Below are positions 34,250-45,714 of a DNA stretch of 64,000 bases, piece after piece. Each line of letters starts with the position of its first letter. The first letter of the stretch is position 1. The stretch lies in contig ML677351.1 of the NCBI GenBank assembly GCA_007922305.1, positions 9,329,558 to 9,393,557 of the forward strand. The letters are read 5' to 3'. Source of the DNA: Dermatemys mawii (taxonomy: Eukaryota > Chordata > Testudines > Dermatemydidae). The translations under genes were made by a program, and so were the position numbers. The notes under the pieces are model-generated. The model was not told where the DNA came from. It saw only the letters and a program-made list of their open reading frames with translations, and did no database searches.

Positions 34250-35560
34250 AAGACTTGCAGAGAGCATTGAAGGGCGGTGGGAGACGCATGTAGACTTCTC
34301 CTGACAAGGGTGACAAGATTAAAGACAACTCTCCTAGTCTCATCTGCATCAAAGATGAGACAGGGAGGCATCTCCATTAGCATAAAGAATGGAGAACAGA
34401 CAACTGCACTGAACTCTGGGACCAGAAAAGCAGGGAAGCACTGCATCATGGGGGATCTCTGCTCCAGATATTTACGAACCTATGCCTGCACACACCCAGC
34501 TCAGCAGTTATTAGACCAATTCAAGTAATGAATTCTTGATTGATATCCAAAATACTGAAGCAGCCTAATTGCATTTTGAGCTCCTTGGATGGATCATCCA
34601 TAGCCAAGAGTCATCAGCTCCTATTGTCTATCCTAAAGAAAACCCTTGAGTCATCAGTTTACCCATAAACAAATCTATCGTCCACCCTTGAACCATTGTA
34701 TTTTCCCTACAAAACTCCCTATTCACACTCCAGTAAGTGTTCTGATGCACGGATCCAAACTCTGCTCCAGTTCCACTGGAATTGCATCTTCTCCTGACTA
34801 ATCGTGCTGGGGGCTCCACCTGTCTCCAACACCCAAGAGCCTGAGCTACCACCATCACCTGGGAACCCCAACCAGTTCAAGCTTCATGGAAGTGGTAAGA
34901 TCCCCCACCCCTCTCTCTCTGTTTTCTTTTCTACCTCAGATATAACTTTCTAACTCTGACTTGTTTGATCAGGTATAGTTTTCTATATATGACTTTTGTA
35001 ACCTTTAATAATATAACATGTTTGTTTAGGCTCTCCTTGTAAAGTTATCACTATTATTCAATAAATAACTTTTACGGTTAAGCTGATTGCTTCTCTCTCT
35101 CTAAACTTTACTCTTTTGTGTTTTTAGCTTCCCCATTTACTCTGCAGCAACGCTTCTTTTACCTAAATTAAAGATCCCTGTAGCACCCAAAAATACTGTA
35201 GGGGTTTGCTCATCAGGTGGGTTATTACCAGTACAACTGTGACGTGAAAGTAGGGATACAGACATGCTGAATCTGTGACATACGAGGGTGGCGGGGAGGC
35301 AGCTTGGAAGTGCTGCTTGGCCCAGCCCACTGAGTCCAGGAACATATAACATGTCAGCTTGAAAGTGCTTATTGACCTGGTCTTCTCAGACTTGCTCTGT
35401 TAATGTGTGTGCGTGTTTCGGTCATCTAGTTCTGCGGCCTGAGGAACCTAGGTCCTGCAGAGTAACTCCATTGGGAGGGGACTTGCAGAAAGGAGAAGTT
35501 GAGCTCCGTATGAAAATACAAGTGACACAAGCAGGTCAATTCTAATTGATAGAATTACAG
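34250..35560 (+). mobile_element. ERV/LTR-like repeat with poly(A) signal
   Basis: I recognise the run CACCTGGGAACCCCAACCAG, GAAGTGGTAAGATCCCCCA, a TTGTAACC-type pyrimidine/AT stretch, TTCAATAAATAAC (poly(A) signal near 35058), and GGGTTTGCTCATCAGGTGGG with ACAGACATGCTGAATCTGTG. It is a dispersed turtle repeat with LTR character in + orientation. Edges are unclear and no coding remnant or target duplication was identified. Confidence 0.5.
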
Positions 35561-35624
35561 GTCCCCTCCTACTCCCTTCCAAAGTAACCTAATGAATTAG
35601 TGAACCTCAAAGTAATGGGCAAAT

Positions 35625-35735
35625 GTGGTAACAGCTCTGACTCAGGCAGATCAGGAATTTGAAACTGGGTTTCCCATATCCCATGTGAGTGCCCTAATCA
35701 CCAGGCTTTAGAAAGCATCTCTCCCTCTCCCACCA
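35625..35735 (-). repeat. tRNA-derived SINE head fragment, antisense
   Basis: In reverse complement this reads AAAGCCTGGTGATTAGGGCA (A box), CTCACATGGG, then CCCAGTTTCAAATTCCTG (degenerate B box) and CTGCCTGAGTCAGAGC. This is the head of the common turtle Pol III SINE. It matches the fragment at 34085-34155. Confidence 0.65.
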
Positions 35736-37409
35736 CCTGTCCACATGAAAAAAATTTAAGGTCACATTCTTGTGACAATGCAGAATGAAAACTAATTTCA
35801 AAACTTTAAAATGCTTTGTGAAACTGACTAGTTGTTTTCCAGCCAGCCTTCACTGCAATAGAATCTCTGCTAAAACTGCTAAACTTTGTGCCACCAGAAA
35901 ACCATGCCTTATGGATGAAATGCCTCCCACTGAACTCACTGTACAGTAACTGGAAAGATATAACTCATATCAGATGGCTTCTGAGTCAGGCAGCAGAAGG
36001 AATGAGCAGGGTGCCTTGTTAGATACCTGCTGGCATCCCTATTTTTATTTATTTGAAGAAACAAATTATTGACAGAATGATGATGAGCTTCTTAGAAGAA
36101 CAAAGGAGCCTTGGGAAAATTAGAAACCTAAGGATGATGGAATTGTAAATCAGGTGGGACAAGATGACAAAGGATTGATGGTTTGATTTTTTTTTTTTTA
36201 TAAGATGCTCAAGCCCCTCTTCTGCAGCATTTCAACTGCATAGTTGCTGCCCTCACCCACATAGCGAACATAATTAACAGGTCATATGAAAGCCTGATTG
36301 GTGGCTGTCCAGTGCAGTAATATTATATTGTCACTTTTCCCTCCTGAGAGCCAAAGTCTAGAAACATCAGCCCAGCAAATACCTCCCACTCTTTCCTCTA
36401 TCTATAAGGCTATAATCAATTCTATTTAAACAAAATAGTGTATACTAGACATTTTTGAGATTCTGCAGCAAAAAGGGCAATAGGATCTAAATACAGGCTT
36501 CTCCTGTCTGAGTCATTTCTAGACTTTATCAGAAAAAGCAATATTTTGTTACAAGTCATTTTTCTTGATAACCATAGATGACTGATTATTTTCCTCCTAC
36601 TAGTGATAACATTTGGATGCATTCTATTCCTAGTAAAATGCCCTACTTTATCTGAATGACATTCTATTTTATTATGCAAGATCCTCTAACTCCAACCCTA
36701 AACGCAAAAGAACTGAGCAGAAAATAATTCCTCTGCTTTGCTCTTCTTCTAATGCTGCTATTGAAAGCTATGTCTTTCAGGTTGGATTTTTGTGTGTGTA
36801 TCTGTGTGTGGCTAAAGTCTTCAGGATCTAATTATGGGCTTTCCCATGATCCCCATTACCCCTATAAAAGGCGAAATGTCAAGCAAGGAAGTTCTTTAAT
36901 ATTAGATGGGACAAAGTTCAAAAAATATATAAACAATCCTAAATTCATAGGGGAAAGGGTTGAATGCTGAATAAATTATTTGTCTGTCCTGGCTAACAGG
37001 TTCTTTCAATTTCTATCTCCCAGGAACTGATGATTAACCTCCTCAAAGAAGTTATTGAAGATATTGTCAGTCTCAATGAAAGCATTAGGATTTTCACATA
37101 TCCTTCTATTTGGACACTTGTTCCACACAGGCCCCTTCTCCACCGCCATGTCTCAGTAGTCACAATCAATCCATCTACTCATTTAGAGGCTGACACTACA
37201 GCGAGTCTCCTCAAGATGGCAGCAACATTCTGTTACCGGCTACAAGATGTGCAAAGGGTGCTGTAGTTTCCTCCCTTTAGACAGAATGTGTCACCTTCTT
37301 GGCACATCCACACTCCCTTGCTAGGCTAGGTAACTTACATGGTTACGAACAAGTTGTGGATATATCACATTTGTTCAACAGGCCATCAGAATGTCTCTTA
37401 TGAGCCCAG
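35736..37409. other. Low-copy stretch, no gene recognised
   Basis: Nothing protein-like is conserved. A T-run lies near 36188. 36225-36350 is a balanced, nonrepetitive block of possible regulatory nature. The short frames at 36752-36970 and 37030-37266 have no recognised domain. Confidence 0.45.
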
Positions 37410-37421
37410 TTTTTAGCATAT

Positions 37422-37592
37422 TTTTAGTCCTCATTGGACTAAGCCTGTTATCTCTAACCTGGTTCTTGCATACCTATTTATACCTGCCCCTGGATACTTC
37501 CACTGCATGCATCCGACAAAGTGGGTATTAACCCACAAAAGCTTATGCTTTAAAACTTTAGTTAGTCTTTAAGGTGCCACAGGACTCTGTCA
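37422..37592 (+). mobile_element. Single-arm Penelope-like insertion
   Basis: The insertion is a lone copy of the arm found at 33127-33329. It runs from TCATTGGACTAAGCCTGTTA through CCTGGATACTTCCACTGCAT to GGTGCCACAGGACTCTGTCA, with no coding sequence and no inverted partner. Perfect 12 bp duplications TTTTTAGCATAT flank it (37410-37421 and 37593-37604), so this 171 bp form is a complete insertion event rather than a decay product. The hammerhead-like core is degraded (CCGACAA .. AAAA). Confidence 0.85.
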
Positions 37593-37604
37593 TTTTTAGC
37601 ATAT

Positions 37605-38215
37605 ATCGCCTACAAAGGAATCAACAAAAAAGTGTACCTGAGATCACCTTGAACCCAAGTACCTTAGTCTTAAATAAGCCCACACAGTAAGCATGCAAAA
37701 AAGGAGCAAGTATTTCATTTTATTCCTGTTCTACAAAACTTTTGTCTGCAATGCTACAGTGTCATATTTTTGTGTATCCGCAGCATCAACCACAGAGCAA
37801 ATGAGCTGCCACAATTTGATTAAACTAGTCTAAATTATGGAGTGGCCTTACAGTAATCCAATTTGGAAGTCACAAAAGTAGTCCATATACAGAAATAAAC
37901 AGATTCCAGAGATCAGCAAATTAGAAGTGGCCACCAGGATTAATCTGGGCTGTAAAAGTATTTCTGCTTTGCAACATCCTGATGAAGGGTGATTAATTTC
38001 CCACAGTCCAATAATAGAACAAAACATCCTAAACTCTTGCCCAAAACAATCTGAATCCACTTTATATGATCTGGATTAAGCCTAAATCACACCACTCTCA
38101 CTCAAGTTTCTACACAGGTCTGGCACCAGGGACATCACATTGACTCACTCTGATGAAAAATCATAGCACTTAAATATAGCAACGAGCTAAAGGCACCAGA
38201 CCCAAAACTACTAAA
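37605..38215. other. Low-copy stretch with possible LINE remnant
   Basis: 37850-37960 (TTACAGTAATCCAATTTGGA, AGTCACAAAAGTAGTCCA) resembles the antisense L2/CR1-clade words seen at 50440. No gene was recognised. Confidence 0.35.
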
Positions 38216-38228
38216 TGGTCTCCCATCA

Positions 38229-38794
38229 GCGTATGTATGCAGTGGAGCTGTAGTTGTGTCAGTCCAAGGATATTAGAGAGACACAGTGGGAGAGGTAATA
38301 TCTTTTATTGGGCCAATGTTTGCTGGTGAAGGACAAGTTTTGAAGCCACACAGAGCTCTTCTTCAGGCCTGGGAAAAGTATCCTGTACATCACAACTAAA
38401 TGTTAATCTATACCACCTTGCATAATTTGGTAACATAGATATTCTAAAGGACCATTCATTTAACCTATCAGACCTCATCCTCAACAGATACCTGCATAAC
38501 ATTTTCAAAAGGCAAGTTTTGGAATCTAAATTCATAACTTTGCTAGACACTAAAAATCTTGGACTGAACAGAGACACTGGATATATGGCTTATTACAACA
38601 ATCTATAACTCACTAAACCCCTCTTTTTGTCCTTTGATTGCAGAGATATTAACAGGCCACTTTACTTTGAATGGTTCCTTAGTAACTGGTTATGAAAAAA
38701 AAAATCTGTTCTGCTTTGCATTTGTTTGTGACAAAATTAGGGTACCTTTTGCACACCTGAAGAGGTCCAATAAAAAGATATCACCTCACCTCAC
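38229..38794 (+). mobile_element. Second-family Penelope-like element with endonuclease tail remnant
   Basis: Perfect 13 bp duplications TGGTCTCCCATCA (38216-38228, 38795-38807) bound a 566 bp insertion. The left end has GAGGTAATATCTTTTATTGG and AGAGCTCTTCTTCAGGCCTG. The right end has CCTGAAGAGGTCCAATAAAA and GATATCACCTCAC, the complementary terminal motif, so the ends are inverted but the right arm is shortened. Inside, the + strand (about 38468-38600) reads DLILNRYLHNIFKRQ, SKFITLLDTKNLGLNRD and GYMAYYNNL. This matches the C-terminal end of a PLE GIY-YIG region, and its LGLNRD box also occurs near residues 336-341 of the 32-33 kb protein. The arm sequence differs from the 31.8-33.4 kb family, so it is a separate subfamily. 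Confidence 0.8.
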
Positions 38795-38807
38795 TGGTCT
38801 CCCATCA

Positions 38808-41304
38808 ACATCACATACATGTTGGAGTGGCAAGGGAATTTTAAAAATACATTTTAAAAGTTTAACATGAGCTTTCAAAAGCATCATCTTAAACAATTGT
38901 CAAGATGCAACTTACAAAGGAGCAATCGTGTCTGCTCCAAACTAACAGCAAGTCATCAAGAACAGACAAGCAGTCAAAATATTGTTACTTACAAGCTTCC
39001 TAACTAAAGTTAAGTAAACATGTTTTTTCCACAATGTTATGGAACATAGTAGGCATAAAACTGATGAAGTGTTTAGTTTTTTGGTATGACAATAGTAGTG
39101 ACAGAGCTTTCAAGATAGCTCAGTAAGCATCCAGTGCTGCTCCCTCAGGTCTCTCTAAAAGGAAAGAATGAAACCTATACACTTCTGCTGGGATCTATAA
39201 TTGGAGTTCATAAAACATTATGCTGAAGAGAATCAAAGGCTGCAGACAGATCTAAAAGAATCAGCGTGAGTACCTGAACTTTGTCCATCATTAGAAAGTG
39301 ATTAATACGGAGTGAAATGAACATATACTAGTATAACCAGGATTAAAACTAAAAGTGTGGGGACCATAGATAAGGGGGTAGGAAAATAACTCTCCCTGAT
39401 ATCCAAAGCCAAAAGAGACAGGCTGGAGACATAGCAATAGTTAGATGTTTTCTGGGGCAAGGGTGTAATGACTTAAAAAAAATAGGTCCTATGCATTCCA
39501 CTGGATAAACAGAGATCCATAAAGATCTCTACAAACAAACCTAACCTCTTTGTTTCTGATTTTACAAGCCCGAGGGATATGTGGTCCAAACTGTAACATT
39601 ACAGGAAACCCCAGTACAGGCACCTCAGCAGGAAAGGGACAACTTTCATTAGTTCCTCTTTCATTACCCCATGAGTCCTACCCCTGCTGCTGGGGAACCT
39701 ACTGTTGCTTCTAGGCTCAGCATGCTCTGACCAAGTTGGTTCTTCTCCTGGTTCAGAGGGGCTTCTCCAGAAGCTTTCCTGCAATTCAGCAGGTTCTCCA
39801 GCTCTTGCCAATCCTCCCAACAGCACTCCTGAGAATGTAGCAGCAACAGGTCCCAGTTATTGCCCTTCTTCAGCTCTTCTCCTCAGGCAACTTCTCTGCC
39901 ACTCCTTCGGTGTCTCTCTCTTGCTCTCAAGAAGCTCTCACCTGCTTCTTCATGACTCTCCCAATCTGCTCCCTTTAAATGGTGGAGATATTCTCTCAAG
40001 CCTGATGCACCAGACCCTGTTCTCACCCACTGTAACAAGCAGGTGATGGGGAACACAAACAGCATGGCTAGAATCTCATCATACATTTCTTCAATTCTCA
40101 CTTTATGCAGATGGGAAAGCACTATTCAATGCAATTAGGGCTGCAGAATCAGGCCCTCAGCAATCAAAACTAGTTAAAAAAAAAAAGTCTAAAAGAACAT
40201 GGTATTGGTCCCCTCCAGATAGACTTGTCCCAAGGGATATTCAAAAACCTTTTAAAAAAGAGTTAGAAATCTCATTGGAATTAGACATGTTTGATTAAGA
40301 TTCCAGGCCACAATAGACCTGATTCACCATACCTAGTACCCTTCCATCCCAAAAGATCCTTATGTCCTTTATAGGTTGAATGTTTACAGACCAGTCATTC
40401 ACAAATGCAGCTTTTTCTTGGGCATGACGCATTAGCCACTTTGTGCCGGCAACACTGCCCAACTGATTTTAGAAAGAGAGATGAAGAACATCTTCTCCAA
40501 GTGAAATTATAAAGGGAATTTTTCATAAGCAGGATATAATCACCCAGGCTAGAACTTGGTCACAAAACCAGAAATCAACACACCTTCTATGAAAAATAAG
40601 GGATCTTTAATGGTCAGTGAGTCAGGGCTTTGGTTTGAGTCTCCTACGAAAGATGTTTCCTCTAGAAGCAGAGAGCCTCCTCGTGTTATTTTCAAGTAAC
40701 AAGTTGCTTCAGTATGAACTAGGGAGCAGGGAGTCACTGACTGCAGTAGATGAATCTTTCCCACAGGACTCCCACCCAGATACTCCATGGGCCTCACTAT
40801 GCTTAACTTCTATTTCATAAGACTCCTCAGCTTATGATATAGAACAAGGTGGTTTGGATTTCTGTTTATGTAAATTGTGGGCTATGAAGCATTTCAAAGC
40901 CCATGAAAGAAGACAGTGGAGAAAAGGGGGGCAGCCATGAGGGAAGAAGGAAGAATTGGAAAGCATTATTTGTGATGGCTACATGACAGCACTATATTCT
41001 GAAATCAGATCCCCAAATTCAACCTTCCCCTTCTTAATGCTTTTTTTATATCTATCTATCTATCTCATCACCTCCTATTTTTCATATTCTCTGTTTCCCC
41101 TTCTGGTGGCAGTTGTGTAGATCTGACAAATGCCTGAAAAACTTTCGACTCTGTATTCATCTTTGCTTTCTCAGTTCAATTACTGTTAACTTCTTAAAAG
41201 CTTTTCTCAAAAGCAGTCACTTAAGGTGACATGTTTTCAGATTTTTCAAGAATTACACAGGTAATATTGCTACTATTTATGTTGCTTGCCCTGTTTTAAT
41301 GCAT
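38808..41304. other. Unclassified stretch, GC-richer block in the middle
   Basis: 39180-39400 has words of an old LINE (GAATCAAAGGCTGCAGACAG). 39540-40110 is GC-richer, C/T-biased and yields uninformative frames on both strands (113 and 79 codons); it is probably an interspersed repeat I cannot name. A (TATC)n run lies at 41049-41066. No exon was recognised. Confidence 0.35.
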
Positions 41305-41760
41305 ATCGTTATTGCTTCTAGATTACACTAATAGGCAGACACTTTATAGAATAATATTCACAAACGACCCCATTGTTCAGTATGCTACATCCCATACATT
41401 TGCTCATAGCAATAAATTCAATCACATTACTCCAGCTATGGCAGATTTACACTTGCTTCCTATCAGTCAATGCACTGACTTTAAAATTTTACTCAGAGTT
41501 TTTCATTACCTATCTGAAGCATCCCTTTTAAACCTATCAGAATTGGTCTCCATTTACACATGCCCTCAATCCTTGCTTTCTAATAATAAATCTCAAATTC
41601 ATCAGCCCCCTTGTCAGGTCTCTCATCCATGGGTAACAGAGCATTCACCTGTTATTCCCCTGAGCTGTGGAATTCCTCTCCAAATCCCTTGGGCTTTTTA
41701 AAATACCTCTGATTCCTACTTATTAAAATTTGCTTTTAATATTTGATCCACTGCTGACAC
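41305..41760 (+). mobile_element. L2-like LINE ORF2 C-terminal fragment
   Basis: The frame 41312-41701 (129 codons) contains LHLLPISQCTDFKILL (residues 46-61), then VFHYLSEA and LSELVS. This is the C-terminal region of L2-type (CR1/L2 clade) reverse transcriptases, where LHWLP..RI.FKIL is characteristic. Downstream, CTGTGGAATTCCTCTCCAAA encodes the decayed RLWNSLP-type motif. The RT catalytic domain is absent (5' truncation). The frame remains open but shows substitutions at key positions such as W to L. Confidence 0.8.
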
Positions 41761-43144
41761 ATGCTGTAGGCTTGACTAGTATGAATTTTTTTTATTTATT
41801 TTCCTTGGTGCATGGCAAGTCCATTGACTTTTCTAGAATTAAAAGGGTTTTTTAATGCATTTTATTGAAGTTCAATGTACACACAGTTGTCTTCCATCTT
41901 CCATTTCTGAGTTAAACTTTTCTTCATCTGCTTTAGTCTGATCTCCAGACTAAAGTCTACAAGAACAATTTGGTATTATTATAAGTTAACAGACCAGGAA
42001 AGATACAGCTACATTGACTAGCTCAATCTCTTTAGATTGCCTTGGTTGTTGAGGAGTAATATAATAAAAATAGTATTTGTAAAATGCCCCAATGTGCTAT
42101 TGTTAACAAGTTAAGCTGTCACCATGAGAGAGTTAACATTATCTCCAAGGAAACTGAGGCAGAAAGTGTGACTTGTCAAAGACACATGGCAGAGTCTATG
42201 ATGGAATTCAGGAATTCTAATGTCCCAGTTCTATGCTTAGACCATGCCTGTTTATTTACACCTGATGTTTCTGCCTCTTTCCAAGCTATATTGTATATTG
42301 AATCAGTCTCCATTCTATCACTTCTTGGAAGTCACTTTTTATTTAAAAAGTCTTTTATTAATTTGAATATTCTAAATTAAAGCATACATAACTGAGCATA
42401 GTGAAATGATTACTCCTAAAGGCAGAATCTTCACACAAGTAAGCTGCATTTCATCTCACTGTATCAGGGACAAGGCAATAGTTATTTTGAGAACTAATGA
42501 CAACCAGCTGTAAAAAACAACACATGTTTTTATACTTTGGGGTACTTGTTTCATCCTTGAAAGTGTCTTTTTAATCCCGTAAATAAATTGTTTGGTATAA
42601 ACTGCTGTATACATGCCACACCATAGAAAGCTAAAAACCCATTTTTAGGAATTGCCTGCAGGAAGAAGTTAATAGGTTACTGTCTGCCTCTTTTGGTAAA
42701 CTCACTGGAGTGTGGGGTGGAAGGTTAATATCAGAGTGTGATACTGTATGAAATTTAACAGCAGGTGGAGCTCTGTAGAGTATATTTGTAGAAAGTAAGT
42801 ATGAGAGTGGGATTTATTGTCTGGTCAAGTGAAATGGCTGCTCTTCAAAAATCTCTCTAGTCCCAGGATGTTTTTAAAAAATGGATTCAGCACCTGGCAA
42901 TTAAGAAGACTGATCACCTTCTAGTGATGCCTTGCAATTATCAAGCTACAGCACAAGTTCTGTTGAGTTTTGAAAGGTCTCCTCCAATGCTTGGACTCCT
43001 TTTCAGGCCCTTTTGTAAGGGAAGGAGAAGCCTGAGCCTTCTAGCTCTGACAAAGAAAGAGGAAGGGCAAAGGAGCACACGCACTTCCCCTGGCAATGGT
43101 ACTCATAAGCAGGGAACTACAGAAGTAGGAATAGGGAGGTGACA
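41761..43144. other. Low-copy stretch with a MIR-like piece
   Basis: 42130-42245 (CTCCAAGGAAACTGAGGCAG, GTGACTTGTCAAAGACACA) resembles antisense MIR. Otherwise no gene or repeat was recognised. Confidence 0.4.
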
Positions 43145-43625
43145 CTGTTTCTGTATATGGCATTAGTGGAGACCCTTACTGGAATATTGTGTATAGCTCT
43201 CACATCCACATTTCAAAAACAAGGTTAAAAAATTGGAGTCTGTTCAGAAAATAGTTATATGATTGATGTGAATACTTAGAAACCAACCTCATAAACAAGA
43301 GACATTTAGTTATTCAAGAGAAGGTTGAGTGGTAACTTGATCACAGTTTCAAGTACCTACATGAGGAAGAAGTTAGGGACAGTAGACAGATAATTGCCTA
43401 ATATAGGAGACTGTAGCAGAAAAAGGCATAAGAAGATTGACAATTAGAAGTGGAAGCCAGACAAATTCAGATTAGGAAAAAGACCAAAAAAAATTTTATT
43501 TTTGACAGTGAGAGTAGTTAGCCATTGGAACAACTTACACAGGGCCATGGTGGAGTCTATCACTTACAGTCAAGATATCTTTCTAACAGATATGTTCTAG
43601 CTCAAACATCTAGCTCAAGAAGTTA
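43145..43625 (+). mobile_element. CR1 LINE 3' fragment, sense
   Basis: The + strand follows the end of CR1 ORF2 and its 3' side: TGGAATATTGTGTATAGCTC, GTCTGTTCAGAAAATAG, GAGAAGGTTGAGTGGTAACT, GATCACAGTTTCAAGTACCT, then GTTAGCCATTGGAACAACTT. Frames are broken. It abuts an opposite-orientation CR1 3' end at 43626, giving a head-to-head pair. Confidence 0.75.
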
Positions 43626-43985
43626 TAGAATCATAGAATATCAGGGTTGGAAGGGACCTCAGGAGGTCATCTAGTCCAACCCCCTGCTCAAAGCAGGGCC
43701 AATCCCCAACTAAGTCATCCCAGCCAGGACTTTGTCAAGATTGGCCTTAAAAACCATCTAAGGAAGGAGAGTCTACCACCTCCCTAGGTAACCCAATCCA
43801 GTGCTGCACCACCCTCCTAGTGAAAATGTTTTTCCTAATATCCAACCTAAATCTCCCACACTGCAACTTGAAACCATTACTCCTGGTTCTGTCATCTAGT
43901 ACCACTGATGGTCCCAAAGCAGAAATTACTGGGTAAGGTACTATGTCCTCTATTACACAGAAAAGCAAATTGCATTTTCAGGCCT
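43626..43985 (-). mobile_element. CR1 LINE 3' end, antisense
   Basis: TAGAATCATAGAATATCAGG, GGTTGGAAGGGACCTCAGGA and GGTCATCTAGTCCAACCCCC form the hallmark antisense CR1 3' end, well preserved. ACCCAATCCAGTGCTGCACC and CTAATATCCAACCTAAATCT continue it toward ORF2. It is younger looking than most CR1 pieces here. Confidence 0.88.
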
Positions 43986-44138
43986 TAATCTATGCCAGTC
44001 ATTAGCTGTGGGTCAACACTGGAGAGATATTCTGTTTCCTGGCTTGATATCACTGCTTCTCCCCTCTGGATTTGAGGGTGGAGAGGGTTTGGATTATATT
44101 ATTCCTTACTTGTTTCAGATTAGTAACTCTCTTTACCT

Positions 44139-44369
44139 CAGTGATTCTCAAACTTTTGTACTGGTGACCCTTTTCACATAGCAAGCCTATAAGTGTGACA
44201 CCCCTTTGCCCCCTTTTGAATTAAAAAAACACTTTTTAGTATATTTAATACTATTATAAATGCTGGAGGCAAAGAGGGGTTTGGGTTGGAGGCTGACAAC
44301 TCATGAGCTTCCCACTTAATAATCTCACCACCCCTTGAGGGGTCCCAGACTCCAGTTTAAGAATCTCTG
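44139..44369. mobile_element. hAT-type MITE with 8 bp target duplication
   Basis: The left terminus CAGTGATTCTCAAACTTT matches the inverted right terminus CAGAGATTCTTAAACTGG. CTTTACCT (44131-44138) and CTTTAGCT (44370-44377) form a 7/8 duplication of the 8 bp length typical of hAT. The interior is AT-rich with a decayed TGTGACACCCCTTTGCC phrase. It has no transposase. Confidence 0.85.
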
Positions 44370-44377
44370 CTTTAGCT

Positions 44378-44718
44378 GAAGAGTTATCATAGCCAGTGCT
44401 TGAACCGAATACGAGACACCCCAATTTTGGCATTTTATCTGCTGCTGCACAGCTGTTTAGTGTAACATCACTTTTTTTGGGTTTTGATCCACAAGTCAAA
44501 ACTATCAACTCCAGATATCTTGGTCTGGCCCTGTGATCCTCTCTACAAATATATTCTCCCAAATGTTGTCCTTGCCAAAGATTAGAAAGTCTCAATGGAA
44601 TCTCCACTGAATGTTTTCCACATCCATTCATTCTGGGATTTGTTGCTTTGAATGCACTTTCAGTTTTTCCTGTACCACATTCACAATTTAAAGTAACAAT
44701 GAAGGTTTCCCATCTCAC
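44378..44718 (-). other. Unexplained reading frame, doubtful
   Basis: A 154-codon minus-strand frame spans 44718-44254. Its last third runs through the hAT element, so only about the first 113 codons are unexplained. That part has mixed, protein-like composition with several cysteines (CECGTGKTE near residues 12-20, YICREDHRARPRYLEL near 56-71, GCLVFGSS). I recognise no family, splice structure or paralogue. In 64 kb of AT-rich DNA one frame of this length can arise by chance, and coding status is therefore unsupported. Confidence 0.2.
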
Positions 44719-45714
44719 ATTTGCAGCTTATTTGCAAATAAACATTCCCTTCCCCCTACTACCTGGATAGATGTGAATTAAGAGCAGATATAACAACCAT
44801 GTTTTTCATATGGATTGTCTGGCCAGATGTGTTTAATCTTAATTCAGTTCACAGTCTGATTTAAAAGAAGCAAGACATTTTCTTATATAATAACTCCGTT
44901 AACATTGTTGTATGCTGTATCAAAAATGAAGTCACAGTTTAATATCGGTCACACAGTACTTGCCATCTGAGCACTTCACAGAGCCATCAAAGTGAACAGG
45001 AGATCTCATCTCTTTTCGCCTGTTGTGTAGCAAGGTGGTCACTGTTTGTATGTGTTTGAATGAAATTGCTGAGAGGTGAGTAGTTTTGTACTGAAGATGG
45101 AAGCTGATGAAATGCACAGAAAGTAGATACTAGACTCCAACTGTATATGGAAATTAATTTGAAAAAAAGGCATCGCTAGGGGAAAAAAAAAAAACCACTA
45201 CATTTTGTCTCTCAAATGATGCATGAGAACTTGCAAGGTCAGAACAAATATGAAGCCAGTGTCTGACTCTAAATGGCTAGTATACCAGTAACTATTACAG
45301 GAATATAGGCAACAGAACTGGTTAAAGATAGATCATACTTAAAACAAAATAGTATCCAAAAATGTCAGTGTGTACTAAGGTATCAGTGTGTACTAAGGTA
45401 CTGGAAGATTTGCCATGAAAGCTAGGTAAAAAATAAACAAAATATACCATATGTTTATTAAACATGTCAAGTTGTATGCTGTAGGTGAAGAGACTGATAA
45501 ACAGATTATTTACCTAGAGATCTTCTGACGCATATTTGAAAGTTATTTATTCTTTATTTTTCATGACTTCCCCCCCTCAAGTAAACATGTAGGCAGAGAG
45601 TAACTTTACCTTTTGTGACTGGCCCAACTGAGATCAAAGAGTCAATCTGCTTAGGAGCTCAGGGGGCCTATTCATGTGAGCAAAATGAAATTAGTAAAAT
45701 AAAATATGTAAAAT
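44719..45714. other. Low-copy stretch with a short tandem duplication
   Basis: No gene was recognised. An exact 18 bp tandem duplication, TCAGTGTGTACTAAGGTA, lies at 45365-45382 and 45383-45400. Confidence 0.5.

Noticed and set aside
39705..40046. 113-codon frame in a GC-richer block
   Set aside because: It is C/T biased, open on both strands and has no recognised domain; an unclassified repeat is more likely.
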